The notes under the pieces were generated by a model. It made no database searches, was not told the DNA's origin, and worked only from the letters and a program-made list of their open reading frames with translations. Made by a program: the position numbers and the translations under genes. A stretch of 64,000 nt of DNA from NCBI RefSeq assembly GCF_014638275.1, contig NZ_BMFJ01000001.1:2406338-2470337 (forward strand), in the 5' to 3' direction. Below, piece by piece: positions 35,296 through 44,652 of this stretch. Within the stretch, counting starts at the first letter, position 1; each line of letters opens with the position of its first letter. This DNA is from Primorskyibacter flagellatus (GTDB lineage Bacteria; Pseudomonadota; Alphaproteobacteria; Rhodobacterales; Rhodobacteraceae).

Positions 35296-35994
35296 ATGCG
35301 CATTCTGATCACGGACACCACCTGGACCATGGCCGCCCTGGCCCATGATCTGCATGAGGCGGGGTTCCTCGTCACCCTGGCCGCCGACGGGGCGGAGCTT
35401 CTCGAATACCTGCGGACCGGCCAGCAGGATGCCGTGCTGATCGACCCGGACCTGCCGGACATGGCGGCGCGGGACCTGCTCCGCCAGGTGCGCGAGACCG
35501 ATGCGCGCGTTCCGCTCTGCCTGGTGCAGGCGGGGGCGACCCCGCCGGACCGGCAGCAAGCGATGACAGAGGGCGCGGACGACGTGATCGACTGGCCCCG
35601 GCAGGCGGGCGGCGACCTGATGGCGCAGCTGAGGGCCTATGTCCGCCGCGCGCGCGGCTTCGCCCGGCCGGAGATCGGGCTTGGCGGGCTGACGCTGGAC
35701 CTCGACCTGCGGCAGCTGCGGGCCGGAGGGACCCTGGTGCCCCTGACCCGGCTGGAATACGAGATCGTCGAAAGCCTCGCCCTGCGGCGGGGCGCGGTGA
35801 TGACGCGGGAGGAGATCATGCTGCAGCTCTACGCCTGGCAGGATGAGCCGGACGCAAAGATCCTCGACGTCTACCTCTGCCGGATAAGGTCCAAGCTGGC
35901 GCTGGCGGGGGCGGCGGACAGCCTGATCGCGACAAGCTATTCGCATGGGTACCGGCTGGCTGCCTCCCCGGAGGGGCTGGCGCTGGCGGCCTGA
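35296..35994 (+). CDS. CtrA-like response regulator with degenerate receiver domain
   Basis: 232-residue OmpR-type regulator. The C-terminal winged helix (about 128-225) parallels CtrA (LYAWQDEPDAKILDVYLCRIRSKL versus [24 protein letters not shown], from memory). The receiver is altered: the N-terminal acidic cluster is reduced to D7, the switch Ser/Thr is Q78, and the invariant Lys is W100 (IDWPR in place of TKPF). D50 remains at the phosphosite position. It probably acts without normal phosphotransfer. AGAGGAGG lies just before ATG 35296. A TTAACCA half-site near 35113 could be a CtrA-type binding site. Confidence 0.85.
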   Translation: MRILITDTTWTMAALAHDLHEAGFLVTLAADGAELLEYLRTGQQDAVLIDPDLPDMAARDLLRQVRETDARVPLCLVQAGATPPDRQQAMTEGADDVIDWPRQAGGDLMAQLRAYVRRARGFARPEIGLGGLTLDLDLRQLRAGGTLVPLTRLEYEIVESLALRRGAVMTREEIMLQLYAWQDEPDAKILDVYLCRIRSKLALAGAADSLIATSYSHGYRLAASPEGLALAA

Positions 35995-36175
35995 TGAGGG
36001 ACGAGGTGTCTGTCGACTGGTGCGCGGCATGGGCCCCGCGTGTTGCAGCGGGCCGAATGTTCCCGCAGGGCAAGACATATGGTCTGTCTCTTTGACGACA
36101 TCCGAACTCCGGTATTTTTCCCGATTATCTGCGTTGGTCGCAAGTGACCCGAAATGACCGGCGCCACCCTCCGAC

Positions 36176-36207
36176 GACGCCCGCGGGTCTCTCTCCCCGC
36201 GGGCGTC
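36176..36207. repeat. Strong inverted repeat before the flavin-binding protein gene
   Basis: GACGCCCGCGGG and CCCGCGGGCGTC form a 12-bp perfect stem with an 8-base loop. There is no T-run. It lies 180 bp after the CtrA-like gene and 58 bp before the next start; the rest of 35995-36265 shows no gene. Confidence 0.55.
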
Positions 36208-36265
36208 AGCCTCTTGATCCTATTCCCGCATTGGCATCCCCGGACGGGCCGCTATCCTGCGCCGC

Positions 36266-36754
36266 ATGACCAACCCGATCCGCCCGACCGATGACGACGC
36301 CCGCGCTCTCGCCCGCACCCTGCTGGACGAAGCCACCCATGCCGCGCTTGGCGTCATCGACCCCGGAACCGGCGCGCCCATGGTGTCGCGCATCGCGCTG
36401 GCCTGCGACGCGGAGGGGGTACCGGTGAGCCTGGTTTCCTCCCTCTCCGCGCATACCCGCGCGCTGGAAACCGGCCCGGCCTGTTCGCTACTGGTCGGGG
36501 AGCCGGGCGACCGGGGCGATCCGCTGACCCATCCCCGACTGACCGTGCAGGCCGTGGCGGGGCTGGTGGCGCGGGACGATCCGGGGCATGCGGCGTTGCG
36601 CGCGCATTACCTGACGCTCCGCCTGAAGGCGAAGCTCTACGTTGATTTCGGCGATTTCCGGTTTCTGCGGTTCACGGTCACGCGGGCCTTTCTGAACGGC
36701 GGGTTCGGCAAGGCCTTCGACCTCACGCCGCGCGATCTGGGCCTGCCGGGCTAG
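36266..36754 (+). CDS. HugZ/pyridoxamine-phosphate-oxidase-like flavin-binding protein
   Basis: 162-residue split-barrel protein: LLDEATHAALGVIDPGTGAPMVSRIALACDAEGVPVSLVSSLSAHTRAL and RLTVQAVAGLV. HugZ relatives are involved in haem utilisation; others bind FMN or F420. The usual longer HugZ C-terminal domain is missing, so a haem role is uncertain. It converges on the beta-helix gene with a 6-bp gap. Confidence 0.8.
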   Translation: MTNPIRPTDDDARALARTLLDEATHAALGVIDPGTGAPMVSRIALACDAEGVPVSLVSSLSAHTRALETGPACSLLVGEPGDRGDPLTHPRLTVQAVAGLVARDDPGHAALRAHYLTLRLKAKLYVDFGDFRFLRFTVTRAFLNGGFGKAFDLTPRDLGLPG

Positions 36755-36760
36755 GCGCGC

Positions 36761-39052
36761 TCAGATCGGGTTGTCCATGCGCACCCGCATCAGCACCGTG
36801 CCCTTCACGTCGGCCCCCCATCTCAGGTCCACCTGATCCTTGTTCGGCCCCTGCTCTACCGTGACATAGGGCATGTCGAACCGCTTCACGTTGGACGCCG
36901 TGGTGATCGCATTTTTGGCAACCAGCGATTCCACGGTGCGGGCGCGGCCTCCGAAGGGCAGCTTGGGGGCGCAGTCGACGGTCCAGACGAGAGAGGGGCT
37001 GTTCTCCGAATGCTCCAGCACCAGGGGGTTGGAGGTGGTGACGGAGACCTGGTTGTAGCTGTTGTCGGCGAAGGTGATGTTCTTCATCCGGCCGTAGTCG
37101 AGATCGGCAAAGCTGGTGTCCACCGTCTCCACCCGGTCGGTGCTGCCATTGAGGATGCGGAACAGGTTGCCGGTCATCGCCATGCCGTTGATGAAATGCC
37201 CCGCGCCATGCGGACGCACCCGGAAGAAGGTGAACCAGGGCGCGACGTGGCTGGCGAGGAAGATGTTGTCCGAAATCGTCATGGCCGAAAAGCTGAGTTC
37301 GGATGCGAATTCCGGCGCGTGATCGTGTTCGTTGGCCCATTCGATATGGCAGTTGTCAACGTAGTTGCCGGTGAAGGTCATACGCGCAGAGGGCTCTGTG
37401 ATCACAAGCCCGGCGGTGCGGATCGCATTGGATGTGTCGTCTCCCTGGAAGAAATGGTTGCCCATGAACATGGAGTTCGCCCCGCCGACGATCGCGAAAT
37501 GGCGCAGGTGCATGGCGCGGTTGTCGCGGATCTTCAGGTCGTTGGCGTTGGAATTGAAACCGATCGACACGCGGTTCTGCCCCGGAATGGCGCTTTCGTC
37601 GGACAGGAACTGGCAGCGGTCGATCATCATCCCCTGGCAGCCGGTCCCGTGAGAGGAGATGCCGCGATCCCTGGGCCGGGTGATGAAGCAGTCGCGCATG
37701 TGGAACACGACCCCGGTCGGGGCCAGCAGGATACCGGAACATTCGCCCCAGCACTGGAATTCGATATCCGCCATCTCGAACTTGTCGAGCCGGGAGAAGC
37801 CGCTGAAATCAAGCAGATACTGGAACCGGCGAAAGGTGTAGGTCTGGGTCCCCGCCGCGTCGTAGAGCGGCTGGGACAGCGTGATCTCTCCGGCGCCGAT
37901 GTTGCGATCGCGGACATAGACCTCGCGCCCGACACCGCTGGCGGTGATGTGCGAGCCGACGGCGATGTTGGCGACATTGGCGACATTGGTCAGCTTGAGC
38001 GGGTCGCCGGTCGAATAGGTCGCCTGGGAGGTCACGGTCACGGTGTCCCAGTTCGGGCCCGGAATACATTCCAGTTGGCCGTTGTGAACCAGCCGGCGGG
38101 TGGCATAGCTGCCCTTGTTCGGCACCGCCGCCTGCATGTCGATCGGCCCCGTCACACCGACGCGCCGCCCGCCGAGGTCAAGACTGGCGTGGTCCGCATT
38201 ATTCAGAAGTGCCTGAAATGCCTTTCGGAAGGCGAGTTCCTCGTTGCCGAACGCCTCGATGTAGCTGGGCAGGTCGAAGTCCTTGGTGAGCGAGAGGATC
38301 CTGTCCACCGGCATGGTGACCGTGCCTTCGAACCGTACGCGGCTTTGCAGCGCAAGGCTGTCGGCGAGGTAGTAGACCCCCGCCGGAACCATCACCATCC
38401 GCCCGTTGGCCACCGCGTCGGCCGCCTGGAAGGCTGCGAGGTCGTTGGTCACCCCGTCGCCCTTCGCGCCATAGTCGCGCACGTCCACCCAGGCCATCAT
38501 GTCGCGCAGGAAGACGCTGGTGATGTCCTCGATCACGATGTCGTCGATGCGCACGGTTCCGCCGTTCGGGCCCAGCAGATCAAGGCCGAAGTAGCCGTAC
38601 TCGGGCTCCTGCCCCCAGACCATGTCGACGCCCGGACGATTGCCGGAACCGATGATCGCCATGACCTCGACCACCTCGCCATAGGCGGTGAGGCTGACCT
38701 GCGGCGCGGCCTCGACCAGACCGCCGACATGGGCGTCGTTGTTCCGGCCGGCCCATCCTGCGATGCGGACGGAAGGCAGCGCACCGCTCACCGCCTTGAT
38801 GCGCGCGCGAACCCTCAGGTAGCAGCCCGGCAGGATCGGCGTACGGCCCATGTAGCGCAGTTTCTGTGTTGACGAGGATTTCAGAACCTCCAGACATCCA
38901 CCGAAATCCTGATCCCCGGGAACGAAGGCTGCGTCCCCCGTATTGTCATAGGTATCCGATCCGGCGGTGCCGTCGCCGCTGGACCAGACATCCAGCCCCT
39001 CTTCGAAAGCCGTCGGCATGAACTGGATGCCTGCGGTGATCGCCTTGTTCAT
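36761..39052 (-). CDS. Right-handed beta-helix / pectate-lyase-superfamily protein
   Basis: 763 residues without a signal peptide. The N-terminal 170 residues form a beta-sandwich-like region (LDVWSSGDGTAGSDTY, KLRYMGRTPILPGCYLRVRARIKAVSG). A GH28-related/Pectate_lyase_3 start, WVDVRDYGAKGDGVTNDLAAFQAA, lies near residue 190. Long runs of short beta-strand coils follow (e.g. LLAPTGVVFHMRDCFITRP, MFMGNHFFQGDD). This resembles phage tailspike or surface polysaccharide-binding proteins, but no phage genes flank it. AGGGGAA precedes ATG 39052. The cellular role is unknown. Confidence 0.78.
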   Translation of the reverse strand: MNKAITAGIQFMPTAFEEGLDVWSSGDGTAGSDTYDNTGDAAFVPGDQDFGGCLEVLKSSSTQKLRYMGRTPILPGCYLRVRARIKAVSGALPSVRIAGWAGRNNDAHVGGLVEAAPQVSLTAYGEVVEVMAIIGSGNRPGVDMVWGQEPEYGYFGLDLLGPNGGTVRIDDIVIEDITSVFLRDMMAWVDVRDYGAKGDGVTNDLAAFQAADAVANGRMVMVPAGVYYLADSLALQSRVRFEGTVTMPVDRILSLTKDFDLPSYIEAFGNEELAFRKAFQALLNNADHASLDLGGRRVGVTGPIDMQAAVPNKGSYATRRLVHNGQLECIPGPNWDTVTVTSQATYSTGDPLKLTNVANVANIAVGSHITASGVGREVYVRDRNIGAGEITLSQPLYDAAGTQTYTFRRFQYLLDFSGFSRLDKFEMADIEFQCWGECSGILLAPTGVVFHMRDCFITRPRDRGISSHGTGCQGMMIDRCQFLSDESAIPGQNRVSIGFNSNANDLKIRDNRAMHLRHFAIVGGANSMFMGNHFFQGDDTSNAIRTAGLVITEPSARMTFTGNYVDNCHIEWANEHDHAPEFASELSFSAMTISDNIFLASHVAPWFTFFRVRPHGAGHFINGMAMTGNLFRILNGSTDRVETVDTSFADLDYGRMKNITFADNSYNQVSVTTSNPLVLEHSENSPSLVWTVDCAPKLPFGGRARTVESLVAKNAITTASNVKRFDMPYVTVEQGPNKDQVDLRWGADVKGTVLMRVRMDNPI

Positions 39053-39165
39053 TTCGTTCCCCTTTTCCCTGGCTCACACGGGTTCAGGCAAAGGGGTACT
39101 AAGAAATGGTTAACCAGACCTTCGGGCACCGTGACGGTGCCCTGCGCGCGAAGCGGACGGCAGGG

Positions 39166-39561
39166 TCAGGCGGCCATGGGCGGCGATTCGATGAAGCGCA
39201 CGCCGTTGATTTTCCAGCCGTTCTCCGTCTCGATCATCTCGTAGTCGAACAGGTGGATCATGCCCTTGCCGTCCGTCACCTCGACCCGCTGCAGGGTCTT
39301 TCCGCCCTCCTCCCGCAGGTCCAGCATGCGGACGGGGCCGGGATCGCGGACCATGGGATAGCCGCGTTCGACCATCAGGCCGAAATTCTGCGGCGTGCCG
39401 TACATGCCCCGGATCATCGGGCTGGCGAAGGAAAAGGCCCGGTCGAGGTCATCCGCGCGGAAGGCGTCGAACTGACGCGCGATGACATCCGCAGGGCCGC
39501 CGGTCTGTGCCTGGGCGGCGGGCGCGAGCATCAGGACAATCAGGGCGAGGGCATATCGCAT
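39166..39561 (-). CDS. Secreted DUF4864-type protein
   Basis: 131 residues. The signal peptide MRYALALIVLMLAPAAQAQ is followed by an NTF2-like small domain (VIARQFDAFRADDLDRAFSFASPMIRGMYG, then LQRVEVTDGKGMIHLFDYEMIETENGWKINGVRF), typical of DUF4864. Start 39561 is preceded by GGAGACGCC. Downstream of lysK on the same strand, separated by a repeat element. Function unknown. Confidence 0.8.
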   Translation of the reverse strand: MRYALALIVLMLAPAAQAQTGGPADVIARQFDAFRADDLDRAFSFASPMIRGMYGTPQNFGLMVERGYPMVRDPGPVRMLDLREEGGKTLQRVEVTDGKGMIHLFDYEMIETENGWKINGVRFIESPPMAA

Positions 39562-39608
39562 GGCGTCTCCTTCCGGTGATCCTGTCACCAGATACGCAGG
39601 CATCCGCC

Positions 39609-39667
39609 CTCCGGTTTCATCTTGCCGGAAATATCCCCGCCGGAGGCCACGGCCCGCAAGGGCCGTC
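39609..39667 (-). repeat. GGATATTT/GGCAAGATGAA interspersed element with hairpin, copy 5
   Basis: On the minus strand ACGGCCC-TTGC-GGGCCGT (39650-39667, overlapping the lysK stop by two bases) precedes CTCCGGCGGGGATATTT and CCGGCAAGATGAAACCGGAG. Between lysK and the DUF4864 gene. Confidence 0.65.
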
Positions 39668-41240
39668 AGCCCAGGTCGCCTGCCAGCCCCGCGTCGATCA
39701 GCGCCACGGTGTTCTCCACCCCGTAGAGCGCAATGAACCCGCCGAAACGCGGACCCTGCGAGGCGCCGAGCAGCACCTCGTAGAGCGCCTTGAACCAGTC
39801 GCGCATCGGGTCGAACCGGTCGCGGCCCACGTCGAAGACCACCTGCTGCAGCGCGTCCCCGTCGACCGGCCCGTCATAGGCGGCCAGCGCGCCGCGCAGG
39901 GCCTCCAGCGCCTCCCGCTCCTTGTCGGTCGGGGCGCGGAAGACTTTCTCGGGCTTCACGAAGTCATTGTAGTAGCGCACGGCGAATCCGGCGGCGGCGT
40001 CGAGGTCTGCGTGGGTCTCCGGCGTCGCCTCGGGGGCGTAGCGGCGGATGAAGCCCCAGAGCGTCTCCTTGTCCTCGGCCCCGGCGACGGAGGCGAGGTT
40101 CAGCAGCATGGTGAAGGGGACGACCATCCGCGACTCGGGCACGTCGCCGCCGTGGATGTGCCAGACCGGGTTGTTCGCCTGCTGGTCGGGCGTCTGGTCG
40201 GGATAGGCGCGCAGCTGCTGGTGGTATTCGTCGACGGCCTTGGGGATCACGTCGAAATGCATCCGCTTGGCGGTCTTGGGCTTGCCGTACATGAAGTAGG
40301 CGAGGCTTTCGGTGCTGGCATAGGTCAGCCATTCGTCGATCGACAGGCCGTTGCCCTTTGACTTGGAGATCTTCTGACCTTCGGCGTCGAGGAAGAGTTC
40401 ATAGGTGAAATGCTCGGGCTTGCGGCCGCCGAGGATCTCGCAGATGCGGTCGTAGATCGGCGTGTTGGTGGAGTGGTCCTTGCCATACATCTCGAAATCG
40501 ACGTCGAGCGCGGCCCAACGGGCACCGAAGTCGGGCTTCCACTGGAGCTTCACGTTGCCGCCGGTGACCGGCAGGGTCATCTCCTGCCCGTCCTCGGTGT
40601 CGAAGGTGATGGTGCCCTCGGCGGCGTTGACCTCCTTGATCGGGACATAGAGCACCCGGCCGGTTTCGGGGTGGATCGGCAGGAAGCAGGAATAGGTCTG
40701 CTGGCGTTCCTCACGGAGGGATTTCAGCATGACCTCCATGATCCGGTCGTAACGTTCCGCGGCAAGGCGCAGGGTCGGGTCGAACTGGCCGGACCTGTAG
40801 AAGTCGGTCGCCGAGATGAACTCGTACTCGAACCCGAAGGTGTCGAGGAAGCGGCGCAGCATGGCGTTGTTGTGGTGGCCGAAGCTTTCGTACTGCCCGA
40901 AGGGATCGGGGACGGAGGTCAGCGGCTTCTGCAGGTGCTCGCGCAGCATGTCGGTGTTGGGGACGTTGTCCGGCACCTTGCGCATGCCGTCCATGTCGTC
41001 GGAGAAGCAGATCAGCCGCGTCGGGATGTCGGAGATCTCCTGGAAGGCGCGGCGGATCATCGTGGTGCGCGCAACCTCTCCGAAGGTTCCGATATGGGGC
41101 AGGCCGGAGGGGCCGTAGCCGGTTTCGAACAGGACGTAGCCCTTTTCGGGCGGCGCCTTTTCATACCGTTTGAGCAGCGCGCGCGCCTCTTCGAAAGGCC
41201 AGGCCTTCGACGTCATTCCGGCGTCACGCAGTGCGGTCAT
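39666..41240 (-). CDS. lysK: Lysine--tRNA ligase, class I
   Basis: 524-residue class I (archaeal-type) LysRS, the form used by most alphaproteobacteria in place of class II LysS. ATP-binding signatures are present: [10 protein letters not shown] (HIGH-like) and KISKSKGNG (KMSKS). Start 41240 is preferred because GGAG sits six bases upstream; ATG 41216 is an alternative. The C-terminal helical anticodon-binding region runs to [12 protein letters not shown]. It is divergent from the TerB-like gene, 107 bp away. Confidence 0.95.
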   Translation of the reverse strand: MTALRDAGMTSKAWPFEEARALLKRYEKAPPEKGYVLFETGYGPSGLPHIGTFGEVARTTMIRRAFQEISDIPTRLICFSDDMDGMRKVPDNVPNTDMLREHLQKPLTSVPDPFGQYESFGHHNNAMLRRFLDTFGFEYEFISATDFYRSGQFDPTLRLAAERYDRIMEVMLKSLREERQQTYSCFLPIHPETGRVLYVPIKEVNAAEGTITFDTEDGQEMTLPVTGGNVKLQWKPDFGARWAALDVDFEMYGKDHSTNTPIYDRICEILGGRKPEHFTYELFLDAEGQKISKSKGNGLSIDEWLTYASTESLAYFMYGKPKTAKRMHFDVIPKAVDEYHQQLRAYPDQTPDQQANNPVWHIHGGDVPESRMVVPFTMLLNLASVAGAEDKETLWGFIRRYAPEATPETHADLDAAAGFAVRYYNDFVKPEKVFRAPTDKEREALEALRGALAAYDGPVDGDALQQVVFDVGRDRFDPMRDWFKALYEVLLGASQGPRFGGFIALYGVENTVALIDAGLAGDLG

Positions 41241-41347
41241 CGTCATCTCCATATCCACGCGCCGGGCTGGACCGGCGGAGGCCACCTCTGTATTGCCCCC
41301 TCACCAGAGCGTCAATATTCTGCGCTGCAACAGTGTCCGGAGCCAAC

Positions 41348-41773
41348 ATGACCGAAGCCGACTCTCCCCCGCTCAGCCCGCAGGACTGCCTGGTGCTGCT
41401 GATGATCGCCGTTTCGCTGTCGGACCAGACGGTGCGGACTTCGGAGCTCATCAAGATCGAGAACCAGGTGAACACCCTGCCGATCTTCGGCGATTTCGAC
41501 ATCGACCGGATCACGGTGCTGTCCAAGACGGTCTACGACCTGTTCGCCGAGGAGGACGGGCTGGACGCGCTGTTCGGGCTGGTGCGGGACAACATGCCCG
41601 AGAAGCTCAACGAGACGGCCTATGCGCTGGCCTGTGACGTGGCGGCGGCGGACGGGGCGATCCGGGACGGAGAGCTGCGGCTGCTGGAAGAAATCCGGGA
41701 CGAGCTGAACATCGACCGCCTGCACGCGGGCGCGATCGAACGGGGCGCGCGGGCGCGGCATATGACGTTGTGA
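41348..41773 (+). CDS. TerB-like (tellurite-resistance family) helical protein
   Basis: 141-residue all-helical protein. LSPQDCLVLLMIAVSLSDQTVRTSELIKIENQVNTLPIFGD and ETAYALACDVAAADGAIRDGELRLLEEIRDELNID fit the TerB fold, whose duplicated helices carry acidic residues (CDVAAADGAIRDGE) that may bind metal. Start 41348 follows CGGAG. No other ter genes are nearby, so tellurite resistance should not be assumed; relatives occur in stress and membrane-associated contexts. Confidence 0.78.
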   Translation: MTEADSPPLSPQDCLVLLMIAVSLSDQTVRTSELIKIENQVNTLPIFGDFDIDRITVLSKTVYDLFAEEDGLDALFGLVRDNMPEKLNETAYALACDVAAADGAIRDGELRLLEEIRDELNIDRLHAGAIERGARARHMTL

Positions 41774-41787
41774 GGCGGTTCTTGGGG

Positions 41788-41840
41788 GTGCCGGGCTGAA
41801 GCCAGGCCTACGGATGCTGGCCGGGCTTCGGCCGGCACGG
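41788..41840. repeat. REP-like hairpins
   Basis: GCCGGGCTGAAGCCAGGCCT and GGCCGGGCTTCGGCCGGC lie back to back after the TerB-like gene, related to the pair at 23997-24044. Confidence 0.5.
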
Positions 41841-41998
41841 TCCGAGCATATCCCGTTCATTCCCGGCGGAAATGCGCCGCTCCGCACCCCCGGCGCGCGG
41901 ATTTGCGCCACCCGTTCGCTGCTGACATCCGCGTGAATTGACCGTGCGCGACCTGCGCTGGCACGGTTCAACCAGAACAATCAAAAGCAGGTCAGGCC

Positions 41999-42136
41999 AT
42001 GAAACATTCCGGCATTCTCATCATCGGGCTCGCGTTGCTCTGCGCGATGCCGATTCTCGGGACACTCATGGAATCGGAGCAGACCCAGACCGTGCGACTG
42101 TCCCAGCCTGCGCCGGTGACGGTGCGGCATTACTGA
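41999..42136 (+). CDS. Putative 45-residue membrane peptide
   Basis: ATG AAA at 41999 to TGA 42136. One hydrophobic helix (HSGILIIGLALLCAMPILG) is followed by a polar tail rich in Gln, Thr and Val ending TVRHY. Upstream, TTGACCGTGC (41938-41947) and GCACGGTTCAA (41961-41971) form a near-perfect inverted repeat. The Shine-Dalgarno is modest (GCAGG). Could be a membrane-embedded regulator or an annotation artefact. Confidence 0.45.
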   Translation: MKHSGILIIGLALLCAMPILGTLMESEQTQTVRLSQPAPVTVRHY

Positions 42137-42220
42137 GGGTATGCTGTCCCCCTCACCCCGGCCCTCTCCCCCGCAGGGGAGAGGGAGGGTGCCCATAACG
42201 GACGCCTGCAAAATGTGATG

Positions 42221-42307
42221 CGTCATCCTCGGACTTGATCCGAGGATCCCCGCGTTCTGGCGTGGTGCTTTCGGTACGAGATCCTCGGGTCGAGCCCGAG
42301 GATGACG
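42221..42307. repeat. Paired ATCCTCGGG palindromic element, copy 2
   Basis: Left arm CGTCATCCTCGGACTTGATC and right arm GATCCTCGGGTCGAGCCCGA ending GGATGACG, spacer about 32 bases. It is flanked by CCCCTCACCC...GGGGAGAGGG (42150-42190) and CCCTCCCCCTGACAGGGGGA (near 42387) palindromes, so 42137-42434 is all repeats and no gene. Confidence 0.75.
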
Positions 42308-42434
42308 ATGCCCTCTGACTGAGGGGTTCGGGACCGAACCGCCCCCTCCCCTGCGACTGAGGCGATACTTCCGAACGGAGCGCTTGCCCTCCCCCTGACA
42401 GGGGGAGGGGGTGGGAGGGGGTCATCTGCCGCCC

Positions 42435-43928
42435 CTACTCCGCGTGGATCACGGCCCACCTTTGCAACAGCGCCTGTTGCAGCAGCCTTGACCGGCGGGC
42501 CCAGGCGGAGCCGCCGGGCGGGTCCTCTCGCTGCACGCGGGTCAGGGCGTCGCGGCGGGGGATGTCTCCGGTCAGGATGGCGAAGGCCATGTCGGAGCCG
42601 TCGGGCAGCGCGGCGTAGCCCGCCAGCGTGCTGACGAAGTTCAGCGTGCCGGTCTTGGCGACGACCTTCAGCGGGTGGTTCGGGATGGTCTTGTAATTCC
42701 TGTCGCGCATCTCGATCGTCTTGAGCAGGGGGCGAAGCTGCGTGCGCGCCAGCGGCGAGGACAGGGCCCGCACCAGATCGCCGGTCGTCGTCTGCGAGCC
42801 GTCGCCGAGGCCGGAATGGTCGAGCATCGCCGTCGCCTTCAGATCCAGCTTTTCGCGCGCCCAGTCGGACATGGTCCTGGCAGAGTTCACCAGCGTCTCC
42901 CCCCGGCCAAGGCGGCGGGCGGTGGCGCTCATCCCCACCATCTCGGCGGTGAGGTTGGTGGAGTATTTCAGCATGTCCTTCAGCACCGTCGTCAGGGCGA
43001 CGCTGGTGTGGCGTTCGATGACCTCGCCCTGGGGCAGGATGTCGGTTGTCTGCGGGGCCTTCAGGGTCACGCCCTGGGACCGCATCATGGCCTGGAAGAC
43101 CTCACCGGCGTAGAGTTCGGGCTTCCTGACCGGCAGCCAGCGCGACCCGCCCTTGCCAAGCGCAGAGAGGGCGACGGTCCAGTTGTCGCGCCCCTCGGCG
43201 TCGGCATAGGTGAAGAGCGGGGTGGCGCGGTCGACGATACGCATGCGGGCCATCGCGACTTCGGGCCGGTAGCGGTCGGAACGGGCGTCCATCGTCACGC
43301 CCCACTGGCCGTTGGCGCGGCGCCATTCGAAATGCACCCGGTTGAAGTTGAGCGCGAGGCCCGAAATCGCCGGGTTGTAGCCGACATAGGCGGGCTGGAG
43401 CGTGTCGATCTGGTCGGCGTAGCTGAGTGCGCCGCCCCAGACCAGGAAGCGCCCCTCGACCGCAGTCAGCCCCGCCGCCTTCACCCGCGCCGCGAGGTCG
43501 GCGAGGTCATCGGTCTGAAGCGTAGGATCGCCGCCGCCGGCAAGGATCAGGTCGCCTTTCAGGATGCCGTTCTCGATCCGGCCCGCGGCGATGACACGGG
43601 TTTCGAACCGATGGTCGGCGCCAAGTACGTCAAGAGCGTAAAGCGCGGTCAGCGCCTTGGCGACGGAGGCGGGCGGCAGGCTCATCGTCGGATTGCGCGC
43701 CTCCAGCGGGCGGCCGGTGGTGAGGTCGAAGACGGTGAAGGCGGCCTCCCCGCTCAGCCCCGCGTCGGCGACCAGCTTTTCCGCGGTCACGGCGAGCGGC
43801 TTGGCCGATCCGGGACGCGACTGAGGGCGGAGCGACGTGGCGGGCGGGCTGGCCAGCAGGGCCGACGGCAGGGCCGTCCCTGCGAGCAGGGCGCCGAGGA
43901 ATCCGCGCCGGTCGAAATGCTGTGTCAT
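42435..43928 (-). CDS. dacB: D-alanyl-D-alanine carboxypeptidase/endopeptidase (PBP4 family), Tat-exported
   Basis: 497-residue S13-family enzyme that trims or cleaves peptidoglycan cross-links. Active-site motifs: S88-V-A-K91 (PPASVAK), SxN in YSTNLTAE and KTG in VVAKTGTLNF. The N-terminus (MTQHFDRRGFLGALLAG) is a clear twin-arginine signal, in contrast to the Sec signal of E. coli PBP4. The large S13 insert between the first two motifs is present (about 120-300). It lies upstream of nothing in its own direction except repeats, and just after nadD. Confidence 0.93.
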   Translation of the reverse strand: MTQHFDRRGFLGALLAGTALPSALLASPPATSLRPQSRPGSAKPLAVTAEKLVADAGLSGEAAFTVFDLTTGRPLEARNPTMSLPPASVAKALTALYALDVLGADHRFETRVIAAGRIENGILKGDLILAGGGDPTLQTDDLADLAARVKAAGLTAVEGRFLVWGGALSYADQIDTLQPAYVGYNPAISGLALNFNRVHFEWRRANGQWGVTMDARSDRYRPEVAMARMRIVDRATPLFTYADAEGRDNWTVALSALGKGGSRWLPVRKPELYAGEVFQAMMRSQGVTLKAPQTTDILPQGEVIERHTSVALTTVLKDMLKYSTNLTAEMVGMSATARRLGRGETLVNSARTMSDWAREKLDLKATAMLDHSGLGDGSQTTTGDLVRALSSPLARTQLRPLLKTIEMRDRNYKTIPNHPLKVVAKTGTLNFVSTLAGYAALPDGSDMAFAILTGDIPRRDALTRVQREDPPGGSAWARRSRLLQQALLQRWAVIHAE

Positions 43929-43960
43929 GGCGACAGGTTAATCAGGCCGGTGCGGCGGGC

Positions 43961-44590
43961 TCAAGGGGCTGGCGACGTCGGTTCACCGGTCCGTGTCCAC
44001 GCGCCGTCCTTGCGGATTTGCGTGGAGGAGTGGGGCATCATCGGCATGTTCACAAAGCACCAGGCGGGCGCACCGGAGCGCCCCAGAAGGCGGGAGGCGT
44101 TGGCGGGCAGGCGGTAGCGGGCGTAGAGCCGCGCCGCCTTGGACGTACAGGCGGAGATCCGGTAGCCGGGACGGGCGAGCACGCCGACGGGAATGTTCTC
44201 CATGATCCAGTGCCAGTCCTGCCACTGGTCGAGCTGGGTCAGGTTGTCGGCCCCCATGAGCCAGACGAAACGGACCCCCGGGTAGAGCCGCGACAGGGCC
44301 GCCAGGGTTTCGGCGGTGTAGCGGGTGCCAAGCTGTTCCTCGATCCCCGTCACGGTCACGCGGGGATCGCGCATCTCGTCGCGGGCGCGGGCGATGCGGG
44401 CCTCCATCGTGGCGGGCTGGCGCGATTTCAGCGGATTGCCGGGAGAGACGAGCCACCAGACGTAGGTCAGTCCGAAGCGCTTGATCGCCTCGCGCGTCAG
44501 GTGGACATGCCCATCGTGGGCCGGGTCGAAGGAGCCGCCCAGCAATCCGATCACCTGGGAGGGCGTGGCCCTGGGCATGTCGTCGCGCAT
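43961..44590 (-). CDS. nadD: Nicotinate-nucleotide adenylyltransferase
   Basis: About 209 residues; adenylates nicotinate mononucleotide in NAD synthesis. [17 protein letters not shown] carries the HxGH nucleotidyltransferase motif, with [10 protein letters not shown] and the terminal SSTQIRKDG signature. Three starts are possible (44638, 44590, 44578), none with a good Shine-Dalgarno; 44590 gives the usual family length. dacB follows 32 bp downstream on the same strand. Confidence 0.92.
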   Translation of the reverse strand: MRDDMPRATPSQVIGLLGGSFDPAHDGHVHLTREAIKRFGLTYVWWLVSPGNPLKSRQPATMEARIARARDEMRDPRVTVTGIEEQLGTRYTAETLAALSRLYPGVRFVWLMGADNLTQLDQWQDWHWIMENIPVGVLARPGYRISACTSKAARLYARYRLPANASRLLGRSGAPAWCFVNMPMMPHSSTQIRKDGAWTRTGEPTSPAP

Positions 44591-44652
44591 GGGACCGGTG
44601 GTAGCGGACGGGCGCTGGCTTTCCAAGGGGTTGTGCATGTTGCGGAGACGGA

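Noticed and set aside
36761-39052. Prophage or gene transfer agent fragment around the beta-helix protein
   Set aside because: No capsid, terminase, tail or integrase genes nearby, and flanking genes are ordinary chromosomal ones.
41348-41773. Tellurite resistance operon
   Set aside because: Only a single TerB-like gene, with no terC, terD or terZ neighbours.
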